Below, in pieces: positions 42,215 through 51,709 of a DNA stretch of 64,000 nt. The number at the start of each line of letters is the position of its first letter. Within the stretch, counting starts at the first letter, position 1. The DNA is from Hyphomicrobium denitrificans 1NES1 (lineage in GTDB: Bacteria; Pseudomonadota; Alphaproteobacteria; Rhizobiales; Hyphomicrobiaceae): NCBI RefSeq assembly GCF_000230975.2, contig NC_021172.1, positions 1,240,001-1,304,000 of the forward strand, written 5' to 3'. The notes beneath the pieces are model-generated. The model saw nothing but the letters and a program-made list of their open reading frames with translations. It was not told the origin of the DNA and did not search any database. A program made the position numbers and the translations under genes.

Positions 42215-42250
42215 AAGAAAGGCGGCCCGCAGGTCGCCTTTCTTCGTTTT
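42215..42250. terminator. Bidirectional intrinsic terminator
   Basis: A ten-base stem, AAGAAAGGCG (42215-42224) with CGCCTTTCTT (42235-42244), is flanked by A-rich sequence on the left and CGTTTT on the right. It can end transcription from both the small membrane peptide and the minus-strand surface-antigen gene. Confidence 0.75.
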
Positions 42251-42282
42251 GTCGGGGATCGGAAAAATGAATGGTCGGGCAA

Positions 42283-42723
42283 TCAACTCTCGAGTTGCCA
42301 GATGCCGGTCGGCAGCCGGCAGGCGACGATTTCAGTGCGTTTCGTGACGTCGAGGCTGCTCAGCACGACGACGGCGTAACGGCAGACCGCACCGTTTGCA
42401 TCCTTGAACGACGAGACGGGTTTGACGATGCCGGACAGACGGCCGTGGTTCCGGTGCCAGATGTAGCTCGATCCATCTGCGATCTCGGTCAGCGCGAGTT
42501 GTACGCTTTCGAGCGCTGCGATCTCGTCGCCCTCATTGAAGACTGATTTCTCAACGGCGCCCGATCTCAGGTTGCTGTTGGTGCCTTTCAGGCAGAGACA
42601 GTTTGCTGCCACGGGGGGTTCGCCGGCGTGTGCGAATTCAGGAGCGACGAATAGCGTGGTGACGAGCGCGAAGGCTGTCAGGCCAACTGCGGCAAAAGGG
42701 AAAAAAGACGCATTATCTGACAT
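42283..42723 (-). CDS. Secreted protein with 17-kDa surface antigen-like domain
   Basis: 146 residues. Signal peptide with AHA cleavage near residue 33. The C-terminal domain (about 80-146) has the HRNHGRLSGIVKPVSSFKDANGAVCRY...ACRLPTGIWQL pattern of the RT0821/Lpp0805 surface-antigen family. Cysteines at about 42, 44, 114 and 135. The frame is open upstream to 43704 through pdxH, but the ATG at 42723 begins a proper signal peptide. Diverges from pdxH. Confidence 0.8.
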   Translation of the reverse strand: MSDNASFFPFAAVGLTAFALVTTLFVAPEFAHAGEPPVAANCLCLKGTNSNLRSGAVEKSVFNEGDEIAALESVQLALTEIADGSSYIWHRNHGRLSGIVKPVSSFKDANGAVCRYAVVVLSSLDVTKRTEIVACRLPTGIWQLES

Positions 42724-42879
42724 GACGCTACTTTCTACGCGACGAGGAAGCTCGAACCGCAATACAAGGCGGTGGGGTAACTGTGGCCTTCTATGGTTAA
42801 AAGGTCCTGAAGAGATGCGCCCCGCGAGTCTCACGCCGATGCGAGGCGCTACGTAAAAATCAACCCTTGAGCATGCAAC

Positions 42880-43530
42880 ATGAGTGAAGCGACGAACATT
42901 CCCGATAACGGCGGCACAGCGGATTTCAGCGCGGCCGATGATCCCTTTGCGCTCTTTCACGCCTGGATGGCGGAGGCGGAAAAATCCGAAATCAACGATC
43001 CTAATGCGATGGCCGTCGCGACGGTCGATCAGTCGGGATTGCCAAATGTCCGCACGCTGCTGCTGAAGGGCGTGGACGACGCTTCGAGCGCGGAACGCGG
43101 CTTCGTTTTCTACACGAATTTCGAGAGCGCAAAGGGACAGGAGCTGCTCGCCAATCCGAAGGCTGCGCTGCTGTTTCACTGGAAGACGCTTGAGCGGCAG
43201 GTGCGCGTGCGAGGCGCCGTTTCGCTGGCGTCGCATGAGGAGGCCGATGCCTATTACGCCACGCGTCCGACGTTGAGTCGGATCGGCGCTTGGGCATCGC
43301 AGCAGTCGCGCCCGCTCTCGTCGCGCGACGTGTTCGAGGCCAAAATCCAACATTATGAGAAAAAGTTTTCCGACGGCTCGATTCCGCGGCCGCCCTATTG
43401 GTCGGGCTTTCGACTCGTCCCGACGGAGATCGAGTTCTGGGCGAGCCGGCCGTTCCGCCTGCACGACAGGATTGTTTTTCGCCGCGACGCACCGCACGAT
43501 TCCTGGCACAAGACACGCCTCTATCCCTAG
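42880..43530 (+). CDS. pdxH: Pyridoxamine 5'-phosphate oxidase
   Basis: 216-residue FMN enzyme that oxidises PNP/PMP to pyridoxal 5'-phosphate. Conserved stretches include [39 protein letters not shown] and the C-terminal RLHDRIVF...W...RLYP. Full length. Confidence 0.95.
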   Translation: MSEATNIPDNGGTADFSAADDPFALFHAWMAEAEKSEINDPNAMAVATVDQSGLPNVRTLLLKGVDDASSAERGFVFYTNFESAKGQELLANPKAALLFHWKTLERQVRVRGAVSLASHEEADAYYATRPTLSRIGAWASQQSRPLSSRDVFEAKIQHYEKKFSDGSIPRPPYWSGFRLVPTEIEFWASRPFRLHDRIVFRRDAPHDSWHKTRLYP

Positions 43531-43625
43531 AAAAGCAGTCGGCGCCAGCGAAAGTTCGGATATCTTAAAAAGGCGCCAGTCGTGGCACAAAGAGCGGATG
43601 GGGTATTTAGGAATCGACGTGCGAG

Positions 43626-44687
43626 ATGACGCCGGGCATGGCGACAAACAACGGCACAGGGGTGCAGCGCGCAGCAAAACGGCTGCGTGATCGCCGCCGG
43701 TCATCCCGCATCTATTATGCCGGCGGACAGCCGCCGTCGTTTCTGGCGAGGTGGACGAGCCGCCTTGCCATCTTTGCGGCGATCGCAGCGATCGTGACGG
43801 CCGCTCTCCATCGCCTGCACCTCTTGCCGACGCCGGTCGCGATGACCATCGCGGCGACCGTCATCGCAGGGGCGCTGCTGGCACTTGCCATGGCCACCAT
43901 CGCCGGGCTCGATATCTGGGTCACGGGGCGGCAGGGCGCGGCTCGGGTCTTATGCGGCGCGGTAGTGGCGCTCGCGCTGCTCGCGGTCCCCGCCGGAACC
44001 TGGTTGCTTAGTCTCAGCTGGCCGCAGATCGACGACGTTTCGACCGATCTCGTCGAACCGCCTGACTTCACCGAAGCCAAGGAAGAGCGCACGCCCGACG
44101 CAAACTCCGTCGAATATCCGGGCGAGCGGTTTGCCGATATACAGCGCGCCAGCTATCCCGATCTCAAGAGCCTCATCCTGCCGCGCACGGCGGACGACGC
44201 CTACGAGCTTGTGCTGCAGGCACTCGTGAAACTCAAATACAAGACGACGCTCGAATTGCCGCCGGAGAGCGATGAGAATTCGCCAGGCTTCATCGAGCTT
44301 TCGGACCACTCGCTCATTCTTGGGCTTGTCGACGATGTCGTCATCCGAGTGCTCGGCGAGGATCAGTCCGCGCGCATCGATATCCGCTCGGCGTCGCGCT
44401 ATGGACAAAACGACTTCGGACGCAATGCCGAGCGCGTGCGCGCGATTTTGAAAGAGGTCGCGGCCCGCTTTGAAGCTTCGGTTCCCGACGTCGACAATCA
44501 ACAGGCCGTCAAGCAGAAGAGCAAACTCAAAGCATCGAAAGTGCGCGGTCCGGGGTCAAAGGCAGATCGGCGGCGACCTGACCTTTCTCGATCAGATATT
44601 CGACGTGGGCTTGGACGGAAAGCGTCGCCGCAGGGATCATATGCAGGGCGAGTCCCCGGTAGATCTCAGGAACGATTCGACGAATAG
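43626..44687 (+). CDS. DUF1499 family membrane protein
   Basis: 353 residues. Three hydrophobic segments (about 42-62, 65-90 and 102-128) are followed by a DUF1499-type domain (about 150-290; SLILPRTADDAYELVLQALV, VDDVVIRV, RIDIRSASRYGQNDFGRNAERVRAI). The final 53 or so residues are basic and low-complexity. They are encoded antisense to the 3' end of the convergent hydrolase gene (161-base overlap). Function of DUF1499 is unknown. Confidence 0.82.
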   Translation: MTPGMATNNGTGVQRAAKRLRDRRRSSRIYYAGGQPPSFLARWTSRLAIFAAIAAIVTAALHRLHLLPTPVAMTIAATVIAGALLALAMATIAGLDIWVTGRQGAARVLCGAVVALALLAVPAGTWLLSLSWPQIDDVSTDLVEPPDFTEAKEERTPDANSVEYPGERFADIQRASYPDLKSLILPRTADDAYELVLQALVKLKYKTTLELPPESDENSPGFIELSDHSLILGLVDDVVIRVLGEDQSARIDIRSASRYGQNDFGRNAERVRAILKEVAARFEASVPDVDNQQAVKQKSKLKASKVRGPGSKADRRRPDLSRSDIRRGLGRKASPQGSYAGRVPGRSQERFDE

Positions 44688-45408
44688 TCGTCTTGCCCTT
44701 GGCGAGCACGTCGAGGATTGATTTCTCCCGCCAGTTTCTGTGCAGCAGATAGGCTTTGACAGTACGCTGAGGTTCGAAAATGCGACCTCCGTGTCCGGGC
44801 AGGAACACGTCGTCCCGGCGATCGAGCAGGATCTCGAGCGACGCAATATAATCGGCCATGCGGCCCTCCGGCGGTGCGACGACCGTCGTGTTCCACGCCA
44901 TGACGTGGTCGCCCGAGAAGACGAGCGGGCGGCCGTCGAGCGCCAGGCACAAATGATCGGGCGCGTGGCCGGGCGTATGAATTGCGGTCAACGCCCAATC
45001 GTTGCCCTCGATCCTGCCACCGCCGTAGAGCGGCAGGTCGGGCTGGAAATCATAGTCGACGAAAAGCTTGCCTGAGGGGCTGTCCTTCAAGGCGATGCGT
45101 CCTGCTGCGGGATCGCGCGGATAAGCGGCAACGACCGCGCCTGTTGCAGCCTTGAGTTTGGCGATGCCATCGACGTGGTCGCGATGCGCATGGGTCGACA
45201 GGATGTGCGTGATGGCGCGGGTGCCGGCGGCCTTCAGGATGGCCTTGCGATGTGCGGCATCATCGGGTCCCGGATCGATGACCGCAAGCGCCGTCGAGCC
45301 GACAAGATACGTGTTCGTTCCTTTGAAAGTGAAGGGGCTTGGATTTTTTGCGACAATTCGCACGACTCCCGGTCCCATCGGCGAAGCAACGCCATAAGCG
45401 AACGCCAT
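44527..45408 (-). CDS. Metallo-beta-lactamase-fold hydrolase
   Basis: 293 residues from ATG 45408. Zinc motif HAHRDH in STHAHRDHVDG, then TPGHAPDH, FSGDHVMAW and the C-terminal winged-helix-like part ending LPLTPDRAL, as in LACTB2/glyoxalase II-like proteins. A TTG at 45432 has GGAGG about ten bases upstream and would add eight residues. Substrate unknown. Convergent with the DUF1499 gene. Confidence 0.85.
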   Translation of the reverse strand: MAFAYGVASPMGPGVVRIVAKNPSPFTFKGTNTYLVGSTALAVIDPGPDDAAHRKAILKAAGTRAITHILSTHAHRDHVDGIAKLKAATGAVVAAYPRDPAAGRIALKDSPSGKLFVDYDFQPDLPLYGGGRIEGNDWALTAIHTPGHAPDHLCLALDGRPLVFSGDHVMAWNTTVVAPPEGRMADYIASLEILLDRRDDVFLPGHGGRIFEPQRTVKAYLLHRNWREKSILDVLAKGKTTIRRIVPEIYRGLALHMIPAATLSVQAHVEYLIEKGQVAADLPLTPDRALSML

Positions 45409-45650
45409 GTCGATGTTGAACTTGAGGGAGTCCAAGCCGCGCCAACCTCCAGAGTTTGCGGCCGACGATCTTCGGCCGATGCACAATCGCAAAGCTCAGT
45501 CGAAGCGGCAAGCTCGACACACTTTGTTTCTGGCGAGAGGCCTATCAAAACGGCGACAGGTTTCAAGCGGCGCGACTGCCGCCGGCCGAGCGGATGCGCA
45601 AGGATCCAATGCCGCCGGTGGATCGGCGATGTCGTGATGCACGGAACACT

Positions 45651-46046
45651 CTAGGTCGGATCGCTTTCGCGGGCTTTAAGGGCTTCCTGCTGCGCAAGAA
45701 TGCTGATCGCACGGACGTGTGCCTGCTCGATGAGGGCTGCCCGATCCATCAAAAATCGATAAGCCGGATCGTCTTGCTTCAAGGGGCGTGTGAACTGCAG
45801 ACCCGCCTTGTGCCAGACCAGCCAGACAATCGTCCCTTCGACAGACACGTCAGGCGTGAAAGAGATCGTCAGGCGATCGCCCGTGGCCAATCCCGTCACC
45901 TTGTCGATCCTCAATCCGGCGTTCGAAAAATCGACGACCTCGATCGCGCGCGAGATACCGTGACATTCGGCGATGGCGCTGACCTGAACGCTTCGCCGTT
46001 CGTCCCTTCGACGCAGGAAATGGCCTGAAATGGATGGATTGTGCAT
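45651..46046 (-). CDS. PilZ domain protein
   Basis: 131 residues. The c-di-GMP-binding motifs are present: RRRDERR at 12-18 and DFSNAGLRI at 39-47 (consensus RxxxR and D/NxSxxG). A C-terminal helix follows the barrel. Probably a single-domain c-di-GMP receptor. The start at 46046 is chosen because the longer frame (to 46133) adds a sequence without family resemblance. Confidence 0.82.
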   Translation of the reverse strand: MHNPSISGHFLRRRDERRSVQVSAIAECHGISRAIEVVDFSNAGLRIDKVTGLATGDRLTISFTPDVSVEGTIVWLVWHKAGLQFTRPLKQDDPAYRFLMDRAALIEQAHVRAISILAQQEALKARESDPT

Positions 46047-46216
46047 TGGCGTCCCCGAATTCAGAAATGCAGCGGGCGGACCGCAATCAGCGCATGCATG
46101 ATTATAATGTGCTATTTTCGGGTTAAGATGCACCTAGTAAGCCGCAATTCGGCTTGTTTCTTCAGCTGTAACTAGTAATTATGTATTAATTCTTTCGATT
46201 CGTGGGGAGGCATTAG

Positions 46217-46459
46217 ATGCGATCCGAGCTTGAGGCGGTACTGGAGGCTTACCGGCAGGATGCTGCCCTCGAAGAGCAATTGATACAGGACATTCTCACG
46301 GTGCTTGCCGTCACTGGCGCGGCACGGAAGCGGACGGTTCAAGAGATTTCGCAGGTCGTTAATCGCCATACGGTGAAACTCGCCGAGGAACGGGATTTCC
46401 GGCAGGGCTCCGACGAGATTGCGCGCTACGATTTCCAGCAACCTCTTCGACAAATGTAG
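46217..46459 (+). CDS. Small helical protein, unknown
   Basis: 80 residues, acidic and helical in the first 30 (MRSELEAVLEAYRQDAALEEQ), with a strong ribosome site GGGGAGG six bases before the ATG and an AT-rich upstream region containing ACTAGT at 46171. Not recognised. Confidence 0.55.
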   Translation: MRSELEAVLEAYRQDAALEEQLIQDILTVLAVTGAARKRTVQEISQVVNRHTVKLAEERDFRQGSDEIARYDFQQPLRQM

Positions 46460-46533
46460 CGCGCGTTGTGCGCGAAAGGGCAAAGATTTTACAAGGGTTG
46501 CGTTTTTCTCTTTGAAGGCTCGATCGTGCGGAT

Positions 46534-47061
46534 GTGCGCTCCTTTCAACATCGATGGAGCGGCGCGGTGGGATCAAACTACTTGGCGCGGATCACGGATA
46601 TCTGTTCGGATATTGCGATTAAGCTGACGGCCGCCACGTCTCGCGGGGAAAAAGTACACACTCAATTTCTGGTCGCTTCGCATAGCAATGAAAACATGTC
46701 GGAATGCGGCGAAAACCAAAGTTCATTGCGCCGGCCAAAAGCGTTGCGCGGCAATAGCCAGCAGGCTGGGTTACCTCAGGAAGCACAACGAATAGAAGCT
46801 GGAGGGATGGTCGACAGGTCGGAATTTGCGACGTTCATGGGCGAGCTCAACGCGCTGCGGCTGCGAATGATGACGGTTTCCTTTTATGAACGGGTTGAGG
46901 AAGTCTCGCGCCAGATCGCCGACGCGACAGAGAGTGGCGACGAGCTTGGTTCTGAGGAGGTTTCTGACAACGACCAAGCTCTGAAATCTATTCGCGACGC
47001 GATTGCCAACGCGGTTTTGTTATTGCCTTATCACGGGGCCGGTGCACGACACGCACGATAG
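46534..47061 (+). CDS. Hypothetical protein, start uncertain
   Basis: Frame opens at GTG 46534 (175 residues). The part from about residue 92 on (MVDRSEFATFMGELNALRLRM...) looks most protein-like: helical, acidic, compact. ATG 46807 has GGAGGG immediately before it but at very short spacing. No family recognised. Confidence 0.4.
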   Translation: MRSFQHRWSGAVGSNYLARITDICSDIAIKLTAATSRGEKVHTQFLVASHSNENMSECGENQSSLRRPKALRGNSQQAGLPQEAQRIEAGGMVDRSEFATFMGELNALRLRMMTVSFYERVEEVSRQIADATESGDELGSEEVSDNDQALKSIRDAIANAVLLLPYHGAGARHAR

Positions 47062-47451
47062 AAATCTTTTTCGCTTTCCATTGCGCCGCCTCGGTGCAAG
47101 CCGTTTGTCGGCCTAGATACTTTGCGGCGTCTCTCTCTCCGCCTGCTTATCCATAATCTCTCTCTTTTGCGGATGTTACGCATTCGGGCGGCCTGGTACG
47201 TCCGTCTCGGCATCTAAGGCGTAACTAATTAGCATCATAACGCGGGCTTTCTAGCGGCACACATCCCAACTGTTGTGTGAATTTGTGCCTGCGCGCATCT
47301 CGCTCTCCTTCTTAAATAACTAGTACTATGATACGTAATAATCATAAGGCGCGATTCTCATGTCATGCCGTGTCGTGACGTTTCCAACGGAGAGCATTCG
47401 CTTTTCCGAACGCGACCTTGTGTGTGCTGCGTCCAACGGGGGGAACTATGC
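47062..47451. other. AT-enriched upstream region of the autotransporter gene
   Basis: 390 bases without a supportable gene. From 47220 it becomes AT-rich. A site with ACTAGT at 47319-47324 lies 128 bases before the chosen autotransporter start. Likely promoter/regulatory sequence. Confidence 0.5.
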
Positions 47452-50400
47452 ATGGGCCGCAGACACATTTCGACCCACAATCGCTCAGTCTTCAAACCAA
47501 GCTCTGCTAATCAACGCGATGCCTTCCAAGCGCGATCGGCGTGTTTCGCGCCGCCAGCCTGCTTCATCTCGGCATTGGCGCTCGGATTGATCGTCGGAGG
47601 CAGTGCCGCAGTCGGCCAGCCGGGCGGCTGTACATCGTCGGTTCCTGGAGTCGATCTGACGTGTACGGGGATCGTGACGAACCCGTCCCCCTTTACGGCG
47701 ACATCGGAGTTTACAGTCGATATCGGCACGACGACTCCAACGGTGTCGCCGGCGACGATCACGCAGGGGAGCGGCTTTGCGGGAATCGAGATCAATGCGG
47801 AAGATCACGGCGGTTCCGTCAATATGACGATGGGATCTTCGATCCAGATGGAAGCGGAGTCCGAATCAAGCCGAGATGGCCTGCGACTTACGAGCGGCGC
47901 GACGACCAGCAAAACCTACACGATCAACATCGATGGCTCCATTGCATCTGCTGCAGCAGAGGGTGATGGCATTCGCCTGGAAGGGACGAATTACTCCGTT
48001 TTCAATGTAACCTTCGGGGGGGGCGCGAACGTCGGCGGCGCCGACAATGGCGTGACGGTGACGGGCGCTCAAAGCCTCTTGCTGAAGAATTACGGCCTTC
48101 TGCAGGGCGGGAGTGGAGATGGCGTGCGTATCGACGACATCGGCGGCAATGTCTCGGCACAGAATCGGTTCGGTTTTTCAAGCTGGGGCGCCGCGAGGAT
48201 TGTGGGGTCCGATGATGGTGTATCCATTAGCTATGTCGATGGCAGGGCCTCGATCGCCAATAACTTTGGCGGAAAGATCGTGGGCTTTGGCGGCGATGGC
48301 GTCCACGTTCACGACGTCGACGACTCTGTCTCTGTCGATAACTCGCTATTCGGCAAAATTTGGGGGCGCGAGGACGGCATTCACATCAGTGATGTCGGTG
48401 ATGATGTCGTCGTCCGCAACAGCTTCGGCGGGTTAATTATAGGAACCCGCGGTGACGGCGTAGATATCCGCGACGTCCGCGACGACGTTATGGTTGTGAA
48501 TGCGTTCGGGGGCAAGATATCGGGGCGTGACAATGGCATTGCCATAGACGATGTGCGTGATGACGTCACCATCGTCAATGGATTTGGCGGTAGCATCGCG
48601 GGCCGTTGGTCCGACGGCGTGCACGTGCGCGATGTGCACGACGGATCGGTTTCCGTCAAGAACAGCTTTGGCGGCGACATTTCCGGAGACGATGACGGCA
48701 TTCATATCGCCAATGTCGACGACGGCGTCACCATTGACAATCGCTTCGGGGGGATGGTCTCGGGACGAGACGACGACGGCATCGACGTGCGCGACGTCGA
48801 TGAGGACGTTCGGGTTGATAACCGGTTTGGCGGACGCATTACGGGCGACGATAACGGCGTAAAAATCCATGATGTCGATGGGAGCGTCCGAATCGTCAAC
48901 AGCTTCGGCGGTAGAATCCACGGCGACGGCGACAACGGTGTCGATATCGATAATGTCGATGGCAATGTTCGGATCGATAATCGGGCTGGAGGGTCGATCG
49001 AAGGACGCAACGACGGCGTTCATGTCGATGACGTTGATGGCAACGTCAGGGCCGATAATGGAAGCGGCTCGATCCGCGGTCGCAGGGGCGACGGCGTCGA
49101 TATTTCCGCCGACGGAAACGCCACCGTCAATAATGGCTGGCGCGGGCGCATTACGGGAACCGACAGCGCCATACAGATCGATGCCGGGTCCGCCGAGATC
49201 AACTCGGCTGGGCTGATCCGCGGCTCCGGCAGCAGCGACGCTACGATCAAGCTGTCGACCGAGGACGGCGCGACGATCAACAACTATAGGGGTGGGCGGA
49301 TCGTCGGCCGCCATTACGATCCGATGGACCTGATCGTCGAAGCGCGTGGTGGTGCGGTTACGATCAACAATAGCGGCACGATGCTTGGTCGAATCGATCT
49401 CTCCGACGCAGGGAATTCGCAGTGGGGTAACGTCTTCAACAACACGAGCGATCACAGCTGGGTGTTTGTCGGAACCAGCAACCTTGGTGATGGTCTTGCA
49501 GACGCGTTCAACAATACGGGCACGATGTTCACGACCGATCCCGATGCGCCGGAGATCAACGACATTACGGAGCTTGCCGGTGTCGAAACGTTCAACAACG
49601 GAAGCTCGACCAAGTCCGGGACGATCGATCTGCAGGACGGGTTTACCGGTGACGTCACGACGCTCAGTCCGACGAGCGGCGGCAGTCTGGCATTCAACGG
49701 CGAGGCAGGACACAGCTATCTGAAAGTCGACAGCTTCCTCGGATCTTCTTCGGATTCAAGCTCCGATCAGTTGGTCATCAACGGCGACGTATCGGGGCGA
49801 ACGGCGATCGATGTCAATAATGTCAATCCAGGGTTCGGCTCATACAATCCTCTTGGAATCGAAGTTGTCAGCGCTACGGGCGAGATATCGCCACAGAATT
49901 TCGTTCTAAAATATGGGCCGATCGATACCGGGCTTTTCGACTACGACCTCTATCTCAATGACTCGAACGAATGGGTGCTCGCCAGTGCGCCAAACCGCAC
50001 TTTCGTGGAACTTCCGAGTCTGGTGTCGGCTGCGCAATCGATGTGGCACGATGCGTCAGGTGTTTGGCTCGACAGAACGGCCGACCTTCGCGCCTCCATT
50101 CAACACCCGTGCGTTTCGGAGGGCTTGAAAGGCCCGGGCGAGGCATGTGCCAAGCCCGCGACATCGGGAGCGTGGATCAAAGGACTGGGCGCAACGGAAT
50201 CTCGTGCACCTGAGCACTCGGTTTCGCTGTTCGGAACCAGCAATAGATACAAGACGGACTACGATCAGAGTGGCGGTGGGGTCGTCGCCGGCTACGATAT
50301 CGTGCTGCGCGCTAATGACGGACAGGGCGTTTGGCTCGCCGGTGTGATGGGCGGCTACTTAAGATCGGTCGTCGATTTCGAAAGCTCGGCAACAAATGCC

Positions 50401-50994
50401 GATTTCGAAGGCGGTGCGGTGGGCGGTTACATCACCTATCTCAAAGGCCCTTGGTTCCTCGACGCCAAGCTGATGGCAAATATCGGCAACGTCGATTATC
50501 GCGGTTCGCAAGCCGAGAAGGACAATGCGAGCGTAACATCAATCGGCGGCGTGCTGGATACGGGCTATCGCATCCATCGCGGCCAGTACTTCATCGAACC
50601 GGGTGCGACACTGGCCTATGTCAACACCGACATCGATAGTCTTGCCGTCTATGGCACGTCCGTCAACTTCGCAAACGGCGATAGTCTGAGAGGGCGTCTG
50701 GGCCTGCGTCTTGGTACGACTATTCAAAGCGAGCGGGCAAAATATGAACCGTTTCTCGGAGTCAATGCCTGGTACGAGTTCCTCGGCGACAACGCCGCTA
50801 ATGTTGTCAGTGAAGGATACGCACTTCAGGCGACGGACAGTTTGGCTGGCGCTATCGGCGAAGTGACGAGCGGTGTGAACGTCTACAGCCTCGCAGAGGA
50901 CGGCATCAGCGGCTTTGTAAAAGGCAATTTTGAATTTGGAAAAGACGACTACCTCGGATTTGGAGGCAGCGTCGGCATGCGCGTCGCTTGGTGA
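47452..50994 (+). CDS. Type V autotransporter with tandem-repeat passenger
   Basis: 1180 residues. An extended signal region (about 1-58, hydrophobic core ACFISALALGLIVGGSAA) precedes a passenger whose residues 220-569 hold about 13 repeats of 26-27 residues with pattern DGVxIxDVDxDVxVxNxFGGxIxG, aspartate- and glycine-rich and predicted to form a beta solenoid. The barrel domain runs from about 905 (SGAWIKGLGATES) to the terminal tryptophan. The start has GGGGGG eight bases upstream; the frame is open to 47365. BamA at 27.6 kb would insert the barrel. Ligand or target unknown; adhesion is only the commonest role for such proteins. Confidence 0.88.
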   Translation: MGRRHISTHNRSVFKPSSANQRDAFQARSACFAPPACFISALALGLIVGGSAAVGQPGGCTSSVPGVDLTCTGIVTNPSPFTATSEFTVDIGTTTPTVSPATITQGSGFAGIEINAEDHGGSVNMTMGSSIQMEAESESSRDGLRLTSGATTSKTYTINIDGSIASAAAEGDGIRLEGTNYSVFNVTFGGGANVGGADNGVTVTGAQSLLLKNYGLLQGGSGDGVRIDDIGGNVSAQNRFGFSSWGAARIVGSDDGVSISYVDGRASIANNFGGKIVGFGGDGVHVHDVDDSVSVDNSLFGKIWGREDGIHISDVGDDVVVRNSFGGLIIGTRGDGVDIRDVRDDVMVVNAFGGKISGRDNGIAIDDVRDDVTIVNGFGGSIAGRWSDGVHVRDVHDGSVSVKNSFGGDISGDDDGIHIANVDDGVTIDNRFGGMVSGRDDDGIDVRDVDEDVRVDNRFGGRITGDDNGVKIHDVDGSVRIVNSFGGRIHGDGDNGVDIDNVDGNVRIDNRAGGSIEGRNDGVHVDDVDGNVRADNGSGSIRGRRGDGVDISADGNATVNNGWRGRITGTDSAIQIDAGSAEINSAGLIRGSGSSDATIKLSTEDGATINNYRGGRIVGRHYDPMDLIVEARGGAVTINNSGTMLGRIDLSDAGNSQWGNVFNNTSDHSWVFVGTSNLGDGLADAFNNTGTMFTTDPDAPEINDITELAGVETFNNGSSTKSGTIDLQDGFTGDVTTLSPTSGGSLAFNGEAGHSYLKVDSFLGSSSDSSSDQLVINGDVSGRTAIDVNNVNPGFGSYNPLGIEVVSATGEISPQNFVLKYGPIDTGLFDYDLYLNDSNEWVLASAPNRTFVELPSLVSAAQSMWHDASGVWLDRTADLRASIQHPCVSEGLKGPGEACAKPATSGAWIKGLGATESRAPEHSVSLFGTSNRYKTDYDQSGGGVVAGYDIVLRANDGQGVWLAGVMGGYLRSVVDFESSATNADFEGGAVGGYITYLKGPWFLDAKLMANIGNVDYRGSQAEKDNASVTSIGGVLDTGYRIHRGQYFIEPGATLAYVNTDIDSLAVYGTSVNFANGDSLRGRLGLRLGTTIQSERAKYEPFLGVNAWYEFLGDNAANVVSEGYALQATDSLAGAIGEVTSGVNVYSLAEDGISGFVKGNFEFGKDDYLGFGGSVGMRVAW
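48109..49158 (+). repeat. Coding tandem repeats of 78-81 bases in the autotransporter
   Basis: About 13 units encode the DGVxIxDVDxDVxVxNxFGG consensus. Units are diverged at nucleotide level, some in DNG or EDG variants, with the first unit longer (33 residues) and the last two losing the FGG element. They keep frame throughout. Confidence 0.85.
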
Positions 50995-51007
50995 GCGGCA
51001 GAGCGCC

Positions 51008-51047
51008 GTTGCCGGAGAGAAGTGTCCCTCTCCATCTCTCCGGCAAC
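51008..51047 (+). terminator. 13-bp perfect stem-loop after the autotransporter
   Basis: GTTGCCGGAGAGA (51008-51020) pairs with TCTCTCCGGCAAC (51035-51047) around a 14-base loop, starting 13 bases after the stop codon. No T-run follows, so it may be a 3' stabiliser or a weak terminator. Confidence 0.6.
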
Positions 51048-51108
51048 GCATTCACCGCCTATGCCGGTCTTTCGTGGGTTTCAGCTCCGGTTCTTGGTGG
51101 AGGAAGGT

Positions 51109-51540
51109 GTGACGCATGCTCTTATACTGTTCTGCTGCGGCGTTCGTCTCGATCGTCAATACGGGGCTGCCGCTGTGGCTGAAGCACCGCCGGTCCAAGC
51201 TGCGAAGGCGAGCTCGGAATCGGGAACGCCGCAAGTCATTGGTGATTGCGTCGTCGCTTGTTCGCCGCCGAGTGCGGGTCACACGTCGTGTATGACGTCG
51301 CGAACGTTGGATAGCAAAAAACAGCAACGGTCTGTCGGCGCGTTTCTGATTGGTGCAGTCGGAATAGCTTTGCGGAGTTCATACATGACTTTGACAGCGT
51401 TTAAGTCCCGTCTCGTTATCCGGTGTCGTGTTGGAGGCCGCGTTGTCCAGGTGAAGCGGACAACTCCAGCAGGACATTGTTACGATGCACAGGTTCGGTG
51501 GGCGGGTGCATTGACGACCGCAACCTGTAATAGTAACTAA
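51109..51540 (+). CDS. Doubtful ORF, unknown
   Basis: GTG start with GGAGG five bases upstream (51099-51103), 143 residues, cysteine-containing and without recognisable domain. A second frame from ATG 51117 (58 residues, very basic) competes with it. The best support is the ribosome site only. Confidence 0.25.
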   Translation: MTHALILFCCGVRLDRQYGAAAVAEAPPVQAAKASSESGTPQVIGDCVVACSPPSAGHTSCMTSRTLDSKKQQRSVGAFLIGAVGIALRSSYMTLTAFKSRLVIRCRVGGRVVQVKRTTPAGHCYDAQVRWAGALTTATCNSN

Positions 51541-51709
51541 GTGTTAGTATTAGTCCGATAGTCCGGCAGATGTGATGGCTGCAGCGGGCCTGGCTTTCTG
51601 GAAGGCGGCTATCCGCCAATTCGGGCCCAGTTGCGGAGGGTTGGACTAGTTGGCTGCGGTGAATGGCCGGATCGAATTTGGCGTGCGTATCTGACTGCGC
51701 GGAGCTGAA

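Larger units (their letters stand above)
50995..51709. other. Weakly coding interval after the autotransporter
   Basis: 715 bases. Apart from the stem-loop it contains one weak ORF (51109-51540), an AT-rich patch at about 51530-51560 with TAACTAAG and GTTAGTATTAG, and an ACTAGT site at 51645. No known element recognised. Confidence 0.4.

Noticed and set aside
42283..43704. 473-residue minus-strand ORF through pdxH
   Set aside because: Only the last 146 codons make a coherent secreted protein; the rest is antisense to pdxH and the DUF1499 5' end.
48109..49158. CRISPR-like regular repeats
   Set aside because: The units are diverged, stay in frame and encode protein repeats; no spacer/repeat alternation.
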